This document shows positions 1-7,239 of a stretch of DNA of 16,514 nt, piece after piece. Source of the DNA: Candidatus Aerophobota bacterium (GTDB taxonomy: Bacteria; Aerophobota; Aerophobia; Aerophobales; Aerophobaceae); assembly GCA_030672545.1 (NCBI GenBank), contig DAOVGF010000014.1:1-16514 (forward strand). Direction: 5' to 3'. The notes below the pieces were generated by a model. The model made no database searches. It saw only the letters and a list, made by a program, of their open reading frames with translations, and had not been told where the DNA came from. How positions within the stretch are numbered: position 1 is the stretch's first letter; the number at the start of each line of letters is the position of its first letter. The position numbers and the translations under genes were made by a program.

Positions 1-669
1 TTCCGATTGGACATTCAATACTGGACTAGTCGTGGCCTAGCCGTACTTGATGTTAATTACGGTGGCAGCACCGACTACGGCCGGGCATATCGGCAGCGGC
101 TTAACGGCCAGTGGGGTGTTGTTGACGTTGCTGACTGTGTAAACGGGGCAAATTACCTGGTGAAACGTGGTGAGGTCGACGGGAATCGGCTTATGATCAA
201 GGGGGGCAGTGCCGGGGGCTATACGACGCTGTGTGCCCTTACCTTTGGTCATACCTTCAAGACCGGTGCCAGCTACTACGGGGTCAGTGATTTAGAAGCA
301 TTGGCCAAAGATACGCATAAGTTTGAGTCGCACTACCTGGATGGTCTGATTGCTCTCTATCCTGAACATTCCCATCTCTGGCGAGAACGCTCACCGATCA
401 ACTTTGTCGAGCGTCTCTCCTGTCCAGTAATTTTCTTCCAGGGACTTGAGGACAAAGTTGTCCCGCCCAAACAGGCAGAGACAATGGTTGAGGCGTTGCG
501 CACCAAAAGACTACCGGTAGCCTACATCACCTTTGAGGGTGAGCAGCATGGCTTTCGGCGGGCCGAGAATATCCAGCGGGCCCTCGAGGCAGAACTTTAC
601 TTTTACTCCCAGATTTTGGGCTTCGAGTTGGCTGATTTGATCAAGCCGGTGCCGATTGAGAACCTTTAG
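1..669 (+). CDS. S9-family peptidase (acylaminoacyl-peptidase/DAP type), C-terminal catalytic part, truncated at window start
   Basis: The reading frame is open from base 1 and ends at TAG 667-669, so the start and probably an N-terminal beta-propeller lie to the left. What remains is the alpha/beta-hydrolase domain of a serine peptidase that removes acylated amino acids or dipeptides from short peptides. The nucleophile sits in GGSAGGY (Ser codon 208-210), the acid in GLEDKVVPP (Asp codon 451-453) and the base in GEQHGFR (His codon 547-549), in the order and spacing usual for S9. The segment NYGGSTDYGRAYR before the nucleophile is also typical of the family. Family members are usually 600-700 residues, so about one third is visible. 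Its base composition looks more GC-rich than the rest of the window. It has no evident functional tie to the glycosyltransferases downstream. The family call is firm; the exact substrate is not. Confidence 0.93.
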   Translation, partial: FRLDIQYWTSRGLAVLDVNYGGSTDYGRAYRQRLNGQWGVVDVADCVNGANYLVKRGEVDGNRLMIKGGSAGGYTTLCALTFGHTFKTGASYYGVSDLEALAKDTHKFESHYLDGLIALYPEHSHLWRERSPINFVERLSCPVIFFQGLEDKVVPPKQAETMVEALRTKRLPVAYITFEGEQHGFRRAENIQRALEAELYFYSQILGFELADLIKPVPIENL

Positions 670-926
670 TGGCAATGATAAAGAGGGGAGTTGCTGAAGC
701 CACTCGTCTCAGGGGCCTTTATCCATAAAATTCTGGATTGGATAGAGGGAAAAAGAGGTAATGAGAGATTGTCAGGTCTGCCTTCGGCAGGCTCGCAATG
801 ACGGAAAAGAGGGTGGTTTTAGAAAAGCTAAACTATTACGTTTTTTGTTTATCCAAGGGTAGCTCCTTAATTGGAGTAATGGGAATCCAATGGGTTAAAG
901 ATGTAACGCTCATAATAGAGTAAATA
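670..926. other. Intergenic spacer between peptidase and glycosyltransferase genes
   Basis: This 257-bp spacer holds the TTCG repeat and no convincing ORF. A possible -10 hexamer, CATAAT, is at 911-916, but no good -35 lies 16-18 bases upstream, so I do not call a promoter. A short CTCC-TTAATT-GGAG inverted repeat lies near 863-876 and has too short a stem to interpret. Confidence 0.5.
764..804. repeat. Short TTCG-hairpin dispersed repeat
   Basis: The segment runs from GAGATTGTC to TCGCAATGACGG and contains a perfect 5-bp hairpin, CTGCC-TTC-GGCAG, at 778-790. From memory, it resembles the widespread intergenic repeats of the form GAGATTGC...TTCG...CTCGCAATGAC found in many copies in diverse bacterial genomes. 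Only one copy is in this window, so its repeat status rests on that resemblance. It could affect mRNA 3' ends of the peptidase gene, but there is no T-run to make it a standard terminator. Confidence 0.55.
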
Positions 927-2120
927 ATGAAAAGTATAACCATAGTTATTCCCTCCTACTGGGGTCCACCAAATGGACCATCAGAGAGTGAAGAAGAGAT
1001 TATTTTTGATCATCCCACTCCACTTAATAAAGGGGGAACCCTGGGACGACTGCTGGAAAGCTTAGAACTACTTGATTCCAAAGAATTTAAGATAGCTATT
1101 GTTGCCGTCGCCAGCACTTCTTATCTCAGGCATGATGTCGTAGCCAAAATAAGGGAGATAATCGAGCCATATATCGGACGCTACGATATTTCCGTGTTGC
1201 ACAATCAAAATCTTGGTAAACTTAGCTGTATCCTAATCGGTGAGGGGGTGTCGAAAGCAGCCTGCGGACTTATCAATTTGGACAATTATGCCGCCGTGCG
1301 CAATATGTGTTCGCTAGCCGCTATTCTCAACGGAAGTGATATAGCCGTATTCCTTGACGATGACGAAGTCATTACTGATGCTAACTTTTTGAACAAGACT
1401 CAAGAGTTCATTGGGACTGAGTATCAGAATGAGCTGATTAAAGCTGTGGCAGGATATTACCTCCAGCCTGATAGTTACCGACTTGACCTGAGTAGGGTGC
1501 CTGCCTGGCGCAAGCCTTCCTGGAACAATGCGGCTGCCATGAACGAGGCGTTTGAATTGATTATTGGAAAATCTTCTCGTTTGAAACCAACTCCCTTTGT
1601 CTTTGGCGGTAATATGGTTATTCATCGTGACATCTTGATGCAAATTCCCTTCGATCCTCTTATCACTCGGGGAGAAGACATTGATTTCCTCATCAATCTC
1701 CGGATAAATGAGATGACTTTCTGGCTTGATAGGGAACTATATATTAGGCATTTACCACCGAAGGTTTTCCGACCGGCTTGGAAGACTCTACGTGAGGACA
1801 TCAAGCGCTTCTTGTACGAGAGAAAAAAAGTGATGGACCATCAGGGAATAGAAGGCGTTAGTCAAGAGGGACTAATGCCTTATCCAGGTATATTCCTGGG
1901 TTCTGATTTGGAGGAACGGATTATTAGAACAAACGAACTCTTAAAGAAAGAATATCAAGGACTCTCAGATCAACGAGGTATGCACGAGTGCGATGTCAAT
2001 ATTGAACTGGCCAAAAATAATCCCTTTAAAGATACAGATACTGTTACTTGGCTGAGGAGTCTCACCAATCGATGGCAAGAGCTGACCCAGGCAGCGGTGG
2101 GTCGGGGGATTCCCAGGTGA
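927..2120 (+). CDS. Glycosyltransferase, GT-A fold, family-2-like
   Basis: This 397-residue enzyme probably transfers a sugar from a nucleotide-sugar donor to a growing glycan in the cytoplasm. It opens with the first Rossmann strand (ITIVIPSYW, residues 4-12). The metal/nucleotide-binding acidic motif DDDE is at 144-147, following the strand IAVFLDD. A GED motif at 249-251 is a plausible catalytic-base region, with a His at 275 (IRHLPP) where metal-binding His often lies. There are no membrane segments or signal peptide. The first beta-strand starts four residues in, so ATG 927 is the only sensible start, although the bases upstream (AATAGAGTAAATA) form a poor Shine-Dalgarno. The next glycosyltransferase follows after 48 bp on the same strand, suggesting cotranscription. 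Acceptor and donor cannot be read from sequence. Confidence 0.85.
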   Translation: MKSITIVIPSYWGPPNGPSESEEEIIFDHPTPLNKGGTLGRLLESLELLDSKEFKIAIVAVASTSYLRHDVVAKIREIIEPYIGRYDISVLHNQNLGKLSCILIGEGVSKAACGLINLDNYAAVRNMCSLAAILNGSDIAVFLDDDEVITDANFLNKTQEFIGTEYQNELIKAVAGYYLQPDSYRLDLSRVPAWRKPSWNNAAAMNEAFELIIGKSSRLKPTPFVFGGNMVIHRDILMQIPFDPLITRGEDIDFLINLRINEMTFWLDRELYIRHLPPKVFRPAWKTLREDIKRFLYERKKVMDHQGIEGVSQEGLMPYPGIFLGSDLEERIIRTNELLKKEYQGLSDQRGMHECDVNIELAKNNPFKDTDTVTWLRSLTNRWQELTQAAVGRGIPR

Positions 2121-2168
2121 TTCTGATTTTGGTTGCCTGTTTAACATTGGTGTTATAGTGAGGAAAGT

Positions 2169-3383
2169 ATGAAGATATTGTTTGTACCCAAAGAGTTTCC
2201 TCATGGTAAGGTCATTGGAGGACCCATCATTATTTATAACCGCATCAAATACCTTTCCCGTCGTCATCGGGTGGGTTTGATTTCATTTATTCGCAATGGG
2301 GACCAGGGATACCTCGATACACTTAAACCTTACTTGAGCGAGCTGGAGCTGATGCCCTATCCTCCCCGCCGGAATATACTTCGCCGGATTGGTGACTTTT
2401 TCTTCTCCGATGTGCCACCGTACATGTGTAACACCAAGTCACAGCAGATGCGCCACACGGTTGCCGAAATGACCAGGCGCTCTGACTATGATGTGGTGAT
2501 AGCGGAATATACAGTAATGGGCCAGTATCTTTACCAGAACCCTGGCATCAATCCTCGAACAAAACGAATTATTTCCTGTCACGAATGTTACACTATTGCT
2601 CGCAAAAAAGTGCTCGATTTGTACGGAATTTGTTCAATCAAGGGCCTCACAGCCATGCTGCAGCTATATCGGCTTAAAGCCTATGAATTCGCCATGTACC
2701 AAGATGCAGACAAGGTTATAACCTTGACCCCGGAAGAGCGGGAGGAACTTCTTAGTTACGCTCCTAACCTGGACATTGATGTGGTCCCCCATGGGGTAGA
2801 CACGGAAAAATTCACTCCCGTATTCCCGAAGGAACAGAAAATGAGGGTAGCCTTTCTGGGTAATTATCCCCATGATCCTAATCGAGATGCAGTTATGTAT
2901 TTTATCGAGCATATCTGGCCGTATCTCAAAAAGGATTTCCCAGGTATCAAGTTTTACGTTATTGGGCGCCAGCCAACACCGGACATTCTCATGGCAGCAA
3001 AGCGAGATCAGGGTATTGTTGTCACCGGTACAGTGGAGGATGTCCGGGATTACCTCAGAAAAGCAAAAGTCTTCGTGGCCCCCATAAGACTGGGAAAAGG
3101 CTTTCGAGGAAAAATTTTGGAAGCTATGGCTATGGGTATTCCAGTCGTTACCACCTCGCTGGGAGCAGAAGGGATTCCCGTAGAAAATATGAATAACATT
3201 GTTATTGCTGATGATCCTGAGACATTTACCGAGCGGATAGTTGACCTGTTCAAAGATGATGAACTTTATAACCGCATCAGTCGCAATAGTCGCGCTTTGG
3301 TAGAGAAGAAATTCTCCTGGGAAAGGGGTGTGGAAATTCTCGAAGAGGTGTTGGAAAAAACGATAGCCACAGGTTTCAAATAA
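2169..3383 (+). CDS. Glycosyltransferase, GT-B fold, group 1 / family-4-like
   Basis: This 404-residue protein has the two-domain GT-B layout. The N-terminal acceptor domain carries the glycine loop KVIGGPIIIYNRIKYL (14-29). A linker contains VVPHGVDTEKF (205-215), the usual entry to the donor domain. The C-terminal donor domain starts at MRVAFLGNYPHDPN (225-238). The signature near the C-terminus, GKGFRGKILEAMAMGIPVV (309-327), corresponds to the Glyco_transf_1 donor-binding motif with Lys315 and Glu318. This is a retaining-type transferase using a nucleotide-sugar donor. A GAGGAAAG purine run just before ATG 2169 serves as ribosome binding site. Together with the upstream family-2-like enzyme it suggests a pair for capsule, lipopolysaccharide or exopolysaccharide synthesis (inference from pairing). 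The end at 3383 faces the operon on the other strand, 58 bp away. Confidence 0.9.
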   Translation: MKILFVPKEFPHGKVIGGPIIIYNRIKYLSRRHRVGLISFIRNGDQGYLDTLKPYLSELELMPYPPRRNILRRIGDFFFSDVPPYMCNTKSQQMRHTVAEMTRRSDYDVVIAEYTVMGQYLYQNPGINPRTKRIISCHECYTIARKKVLDLYGICSIKGLTAMLQLYRLKAYEFAMYQDADKVITLTPEEREELLSYAPNLDIDVVPHGVDTEKFTPVFPKEQKMRVAFLGNYPHDPNRDAVMYFIEHIWPYLKKDFPGIKFYVIGRQPTPDILMAAKRDQGIVVTGTVEDVRDYLRKAKVFVAPIRLGKGFRGKILEAMAMGIPVVTTSLGAEGIPVENMNNIVIADDPETFTERIVDLFKDDELYNRISRNSRALVEKKFSWERGVEILEEVLEKTIATGFK

Positions 3384-3441
3384 CTAACTTGGCTTCTTGC
3401 CACCATGGCAGCGGGAGATTCCCATAAACAAGTCTCCATTT

Positions 3442-5451
3442 CTATGAACTCAACATCTCTTTAACGGCATTCGCTATGTCCTTCTCGTTGGGCACCACAA
3501 AATCCTCCAGGGGAGGGCTAAAGGGGAGTGGTACGTCCAGAGTGCAAACTCTCTTGATAGGAACGTCCAGATAATCAAAGGCTTCCTCCACTACTATTGC
3601 ACAGATTTCTGCCCCTATCCCTCCGGTTTTGCAGTCCTCCGTGGCAATAATCAGCTTACCTGTTTTTTTGACTGAATCTATCAGTGTCTTTTTATCCAGG
3701 GGTGCCAAAGTCCTGGGGTCAATTACCTCTACACTGATTTCTTCCTTAGCCAATTTATCCGCTGCTGCTAAAGCTTTATGAACCATAAACGAGGTAGCAA
3801 AGATGGTTACGTCATCCCCTTTTCTTTTGATTTCAGCCTTTCCCAAGGGAATCAAATATTCTTCCTGGGGCACTGCCCCTTCTTTATTGTAGAGTAAGAG
3901 GTGCTCGAAAAATATCACCGGGTTGTTATCTCGAACGGCTGTTTTTAGTAGACCCTTGGCATCTCTGGGATTAGAAGGAACACAAATCTTCAATCCAGGA
4001 ACGTGCAACAGCCAGGCCTCAGGTCTTCCGGTATGCTGGGCCGCCGCCCGCAGGCCTCCTCCTAAAAGGGGAGTTCTAATAACTAAGGGCAGCTTGGCTT
4101 GTCCGCCGCTCATATAGTGCATTTTTGCTGCCTGATTGAATATCTCATCCATGCAAACTCCCACAAAGGCATCATGCTGAAGTTCAACTACCGGTCTACT
4201 GCCGGTCATAGCTGCTCCCACCGCTGAGCCGACGATGGCTGTCTCCGAAATGGGTGTATCTTTCACTCTCTCTTCGCCAAATCGTTCTTGCAAACCGCGG
4301 GTTGCCTTAAAGGCTCCCCCGACCAATCCCACATCCTCCCCATAGACTATAATAGTCTCGTCCCGAGCCATTTCCTCATGTAATGCTTCGGCTACAGCGG
4401 CAGAATAGGTTATTTTCTTGGCTCTCTTAGTTACGATTTGTTTTTCTATTTTTTGATCTATCTCATTGGAGATTGAACTGACCAGTGCATTTTCCTCAAA
4501 CAGATCTTGCAAGGCCTCTTTTGGCTCAGGGTACTGGCTCTGTTCGGCAAATTTGATGGCCTCTTCTATTTCCTCTTTTATTTCCTTTTTTATCAGCTCA
4601 TCTTCATTCGGCGAAAGAAATCCCTTAGCCGTTAACACCTTTTGGAAGTCTTGAATTGGGTCCTTGCGTTTCCATTTCTCCAGCTCCTCCTTGGTACGAT
4701 AAGTCAGGGGGTCTCCTTCGTAGTGACCCCGCCAACGGTAAGTTTTGCATTCGATTAGACTGGGTCCTTGACCCTCCCGGGCTCTACTAACTGCTTCACT
4801 AACCGCATCAAAGACAGCCAGGGCATCGTTTCCGTCCACGGTTATTCCCGGAATGTTGTAAGCTTTGCTTCGAACTGAAATATCCTTGACCGCAGTGGTT
4901 TTGGAAGCCGAAGCTGAAACTGCATAGCCGTTGTTTTCCACTACATATATGACCGGAAGCTTCCAGACAGCGGCCAGATTAATCCCTTCGTGAAAGGTAC
5001 CCCGGTTGGAGGCACCGTCTCCAAAGAAGCAGATAGCTACCTGGTCTTCTCTTCTTCTCTTAATGGAGATCCCTGCCCCCGTGGCAATGGGGATCCCTCC
5101 TCCTACAATGCCGTTGGCTCCCAGAATCCCGATGGAAAAGTCAGCGATGTGCATTGATCCGCCTTTTCCTTTGTTATACCCGGTCTTCTTACCGTAGAGT
5201 TCGGCCATCATCTTATCCAATCGTGCCCCCTTGGCAATGAGATGACCATGTCCACGGTGGGTGCTGGTTATGTAATCTTCCTCTCGAAGTGCCGCGCAGG
5301 CACCGACTGCCACTGCTTCCTCTCCTACATAGGGGTGAAAGAACCCAGGTATTTTGCCTCCTTGAAATAGCTTGACTACGGTGGTTTCGAAACTCCGTAT
5401 CTTTACCATTTTGACGTACATTTCCAACATCTTTTCTCTCGAGATTTCCAC
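3442..5451 (-). CDS. Fused E1 alpha-beta subunit of a pyruvate/acetoin/branched-chain 2-oxoacid dehydrogenase
   Basis: This thiamine-diphosphate enzyme decarboxylates a 2-oxoacid (or splits acetoin) and passes the acyl group to a lipoylated E2. Residues 1 to about 325 are the alpha part: STHRGHGH (63-70) and the ThDP motif from GDG (144-146) to ENNGYAVS (172-179). A charged helical linker (about 285-345) joins it to the beta part, which has VYGEDVGLVGGAF (369-381), the ISE triplet with Glu403, and AQHTGRPEAW (471-480). At 669 residues it matches one alpha plus one beta chain. The start is GTG at 5451, 5 bp after a perfect AGGAGG; the first ATG is seven codons in and too far from that site. 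It is the last gene of the operon, 36 bp after FGGY kinase 1. No E2 or E3 is nearby, so its partners must lie elsewhere. Whether the substrate is pyruvate, acetoin or a branched oxoacid cannot be settled by eye. Confidence 0.9.
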   Translation of the reverse strand: MEISREKMLEMYVKMVKIRSFETTVVKLFQGGKIPGFFHPYVGEEAVAVGACAALREEDYITSTHRGHGHLIAKGARLDKMMAELYGKKTGYNKGKGGSMHIADFSIGILGANGIVGGGIPIATGAGISIKRRREDQVAICFFGDGASNRGTFHEGINLAAVWKLPVIYVVENNGYAVSASASKTTAVKDISVRSKAYNIPGITVDGNDALAVFDAVSEAVSRAREGQGPSLIECKTYRWRGHYEGDPLTYRTKEELEKWKRKDPIQDFQKVLTAKGFLSPNEDELIKKEIKEEIEEAIKFAEQSQYPEPKEALQDLFEENALVSSISNEIDQKIEKQIVTKRAKKITYSAAVAEALHEEMARDETIIVYGEDVGLVGGAFKATRGLQERFGEERVKDTPISETAIVGSAVGAAMTGSRPVVELQHDAFVGVCMDEIFNQAAKMHYMSGGQAKLPLVIRTPLLGGGLRAAAQHTGRPEAWLLHVPGLKICVPSNPRDAKGLLKTAVRDNNPVIFFEHLLLYNKEGAVPQEEYLIPLGKAEIKRKGDDVTIFATSFMVHKALAAADKLAKEEISVEVIDPRTLAPLDKKTLIDSVKKTGKLIIATEDCKTGGIGAEICAIVVEEAFDYLDVPIKRVCTLDVPLPFSPPLEDFVVPNEKDIANAVKEMLSS

Positions 5452-5456
5452 GAGAC

Positions 5457-5462
5457 CCTCCT
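5457..5462 (-). promoter_or_regulatory. Shine-Dalgarno AGGAGG fixing the GTG start of the E1 gene
   Basis: On the minus strand AGGAGG lies 5 bases before GTG 5451-5449. This decides for the GTG over the internal ATG seven codons later. Confidence 0.75.
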
Positions 5463-5487
5463 TATTTTTTAGTTATATTCTATTATC

Positions 5488-7077
5488 TCACCTCTGGACA
5501 CATTTTTCTTTATCCGGCCGGGGAAGTTGAGAGATTCTGGTGAGCTCTCGGGCGGGCCCTTCTTGAGATGAAAGAAGTTTAAGATAAACTTCCGAGAAAT
5601 TGCGGTAGTAGTTATGCCGGGCCAGACTGGGATTAATTGAGGGAGCCACGGTAGTGGTAAATTTTTTGGAAGTGGAGGCTAAGTCAGAGAAAAGGCCAAC
5701 TGCGTATCCCGCTATGATGGCTGATCCCAGAACCGGCAGTTCTTCTCGATTAACTCTCAGGTAAGGTAAATTTAGGACGTCAGCTTTGATCTGATTCCAG
5801 AAACTACTTTTTGCTCCTCCCCCGATCACCCGGACTTTTTCGAAGGGAAGATGGGGAAAAAGATCGTTCAGAATATCGAAATAATAAGCGTATTCATAGG
5901 CGATTCCTTCCAGTATAGCCCGGTAGAAATGAGATTTGGTATGTTTCCAGTTAAATCCGAACCAGCTTCCTTTGACATCAGGGCTGTAAGGACAGACTCG
6001 CCCCCCTAGATGGGGAGTAAATATAAGTCCCTCTGAACCAGGGGATATTTTCTTAGCTTCCCGGTTTAAAACCTGGTAGGTATCAATGCCCTGATCGTGA
6101 GCTTCCTTTTGCTCCCTGTGGGCAAATTGATCCCGGAACCACTTCAGACAAAGTCCTCCTCCATTGATGTAGGCCAAAAGATACCAGAGTCCGGGAATCA
6201 CGGAGCGAAAACAAAAGAAGGTCTTCGTTTTTACCTCCGGAGTAAAGTGAGGAATACAGCCGGCAAAGCAGGAAGCAGTCCCAGCTACATCTATCAACTG
6301 TCCTTTCTCTACCAATCCTGCTCCCAGGAAGCCGGCCATTTGGTCACCAGCACCAGCCGCAATAGGGATGCCGGAGACTAAATGAGTATCTCTGGCTGCC
6401 TGAGAAGAGACTTTCCCTATTATCTTCCAAGGGGTGGTGATGTGAGGGAGTTTCTCCCCGGGAACACCGAATATCCGGCAAAGTTCCTCACTCCAGCAGG
6501 CCTTTTCGGTATCACTAAATCCACCGAAGTTGAGATAAGTGTAATCAATGAAGGCCTTTTCTCCTTTGAGATTAGCCATTTTTCCGGCTACGTACCCGGC
6601 GGGCATCACGAACTTACGGATTTTGGCAAAAACTTCCGGAGCTTCGTTTTTCCACCAGAGGATTCTGGGTCCATGATTATAACTAGGAGGAGCCCCCGAT
6701 TTGGCTAATACAAGATCTCCTGCTTTTTCTTTCATAAGCTCAATGTAGGGCTCACACCGGGTATCCAGCCAGGAGTCATAGCGAGTCAACGGTTTCCAAT
6801 TCTCATCAATTCCTCCCAACCCTCCCATCTGGCCGTCAAAGGCCATGGCGGCTATGCGTTGGGGAGCAATTTTTGAGCGCTCCATAACTTCTCTAATAGC
6901 CCTACAAGCTGAGGAGTAAAAATCATCCATTTCCTGTTCCACCCAACCGGGTCGGGGGTAGAAAAGCCTTGATTCTTGGTAGGCATTAGCAATTAAATTA
7001 CCCTCTTCATCAAAAATAGCTGCTTTGGTTCCGGCGGTACCCAGATCAACTCCTATTAGATACGACTTTTCTGTCAT
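5488..7077 (-). CDS. FGGY-family carbohydrate kinase 1, xylulokinase-like
   Basis: An ATP-dependent sugar or polyol kinase of the FGGY family, 529 residues from the start chosen here. The N-terminal ATP-phosphate loop is DLGTAGTK (11-18). A substrate-side segment with GQMGG (82-86) and DSWLDTRC (101-108) corresponds to the xylulokinase GQMHG region. The catalytic base is Asp245 in AGAGDQMAG. The second domain has GLIFTPHLGGRVCPY and a VRVIGGGAKSSFWNQI block typical of FGGY_C. The frame extends to an ATG at 7095, but AGAGGAAG lies correctly before the ATG at 7077 and nothing precedes the outer one, so I start at 7077. It follows the aldehyde dehydrogenase after a repeat-bearing gap of 162 bp and precedes E1 by 36 bp. 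It is a distant paralog of FGGY kinase 2; both carry PGWVEQ near residue 45. The closest-looking family is xylulokinase, but the substrate is not proven. Confidence 0.88.
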   Translation of the reverse strand: MTEKSYLIGVDLGTAGTKAAIFDEEGNLIANAYQESRLFYPRPGWVEQEMDDFYSSACRAIREVMERSKIAPQRIAAMAFDGQMGGLGGIDENWKPLTRYDSWLDTRCEPYIELMKEKAGDLVLAKSGAPPSYNHGPRILWWKNEAPEVFAKIRKFVMPAGYVAGKMANLKGEKAFIDYTYLNFGGFSDTEKACWSEELCRIFGVPGEKLPHITTPWKIIGKVSSQAARDTHLVSGIPIAAGAGDQMAGFLGAGLVEKGQLIDVAGTASCFAGCIPHFTPEVKTKTFFCFRSVIPGLWYLLAYINGGGLCLKWFRDQFAHREQKEAHDQGIDTYQVLNREAKKISPGSEGLIFTPHLGGRVCPYSPDVKGSWFGFNWKHTKSHFYRAILEGIAYEYAYYFDILNDLFPHLPFEKVRVIGGGAKSSFWNQIKADVLNLPYLRVNREELPVLGSAIIAGYAVGLFSDLASTSKKFTTTVAPSINPSLARHNYYRNFSEVYLKLLSSQEGPARELTRISQLPRPDKEKCVQR

Positions 7078-7080
7078 CTT

Positions 7081-7088
7081 CTTCCTCT
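7081..7088 (-). promoter_or_regulatory. Shine-Dalgarno deciding the FGGY kinase 1 start
   Basis: AGAGGAAG on the minus strand places its GAGG core 6 bases before ATG 7077. It lies inside the codons that would be translated from the upstream ATG at 7095. Confidence 0.65.
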
Positions 7089-7132
7089 TTTTCATTTAAT
7101 CAAAGGCCAATATTTTACTTGCTTTTCCAATT

Positions 7133-7150
7133 GGTAGCCGCAGGCTTTGA
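7133..7150. repeat. Truncated copy of the 56-bp palindromic repeat
   Basis: GGTAGCCGCAGGCTTTGA matches the first 15 bases of the intact repeat and then diverges. It lies 17 bp before the intact copy in the same orientation. It looks like a decayed or partial insertion of the same element. Confidence 0.7.
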
Positions 7151-7167
7151 CTCCTCGATTATGATCT

Positions 7168-7223
7168 GGTAGTCGCAGGCTTTAGCCTGCGTTTATTTGC
7201 GCAAGTTAAAACTTGCGGCTACC
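7168..7223 (+). repeat. 56-bp double-hairpin repeat, copy A
   Basis: The ends GGTAGTCGCA and TGCGGCTACC form an outer inverted repeat. Inside are two perfect palindromes: CGCAGGCTTTAGCCTGCG (8-bp arms) and GCAAGTTAAAACTTGC (7-bp arms), separated by a TTTATTTGC-type linker. Reverse-complemented copy B matches at all but about four positions over the same 56 bp. It lies wholly between the aldehyde dehydrogenase and FGGY kinase 1 genes. I see no target-site duplication. Confidence 0.92.
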
Positions 7224-7239
7224 ATGTCTTACCTTTACC

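Noticed and set aside
3384..3441. Bidirectional terminator between the converging glycosyltransferase and E1 genes
   Set aside because: Only short stems are present (TGCCA-CCA-TGGCA and GGGA-GAT-TCCC) with no T-run on either side.
7078..7095. FGGY kinase 1 start at ATG 7095
   Set aside because: No ribosome binding site precedes it, while its own codons form the site for ATG 7077.
7133..7223. CRISPR array
   Set aside because: The repeat units are internally palindromic, are not regularly spaced, and number only one and a partial at this site.
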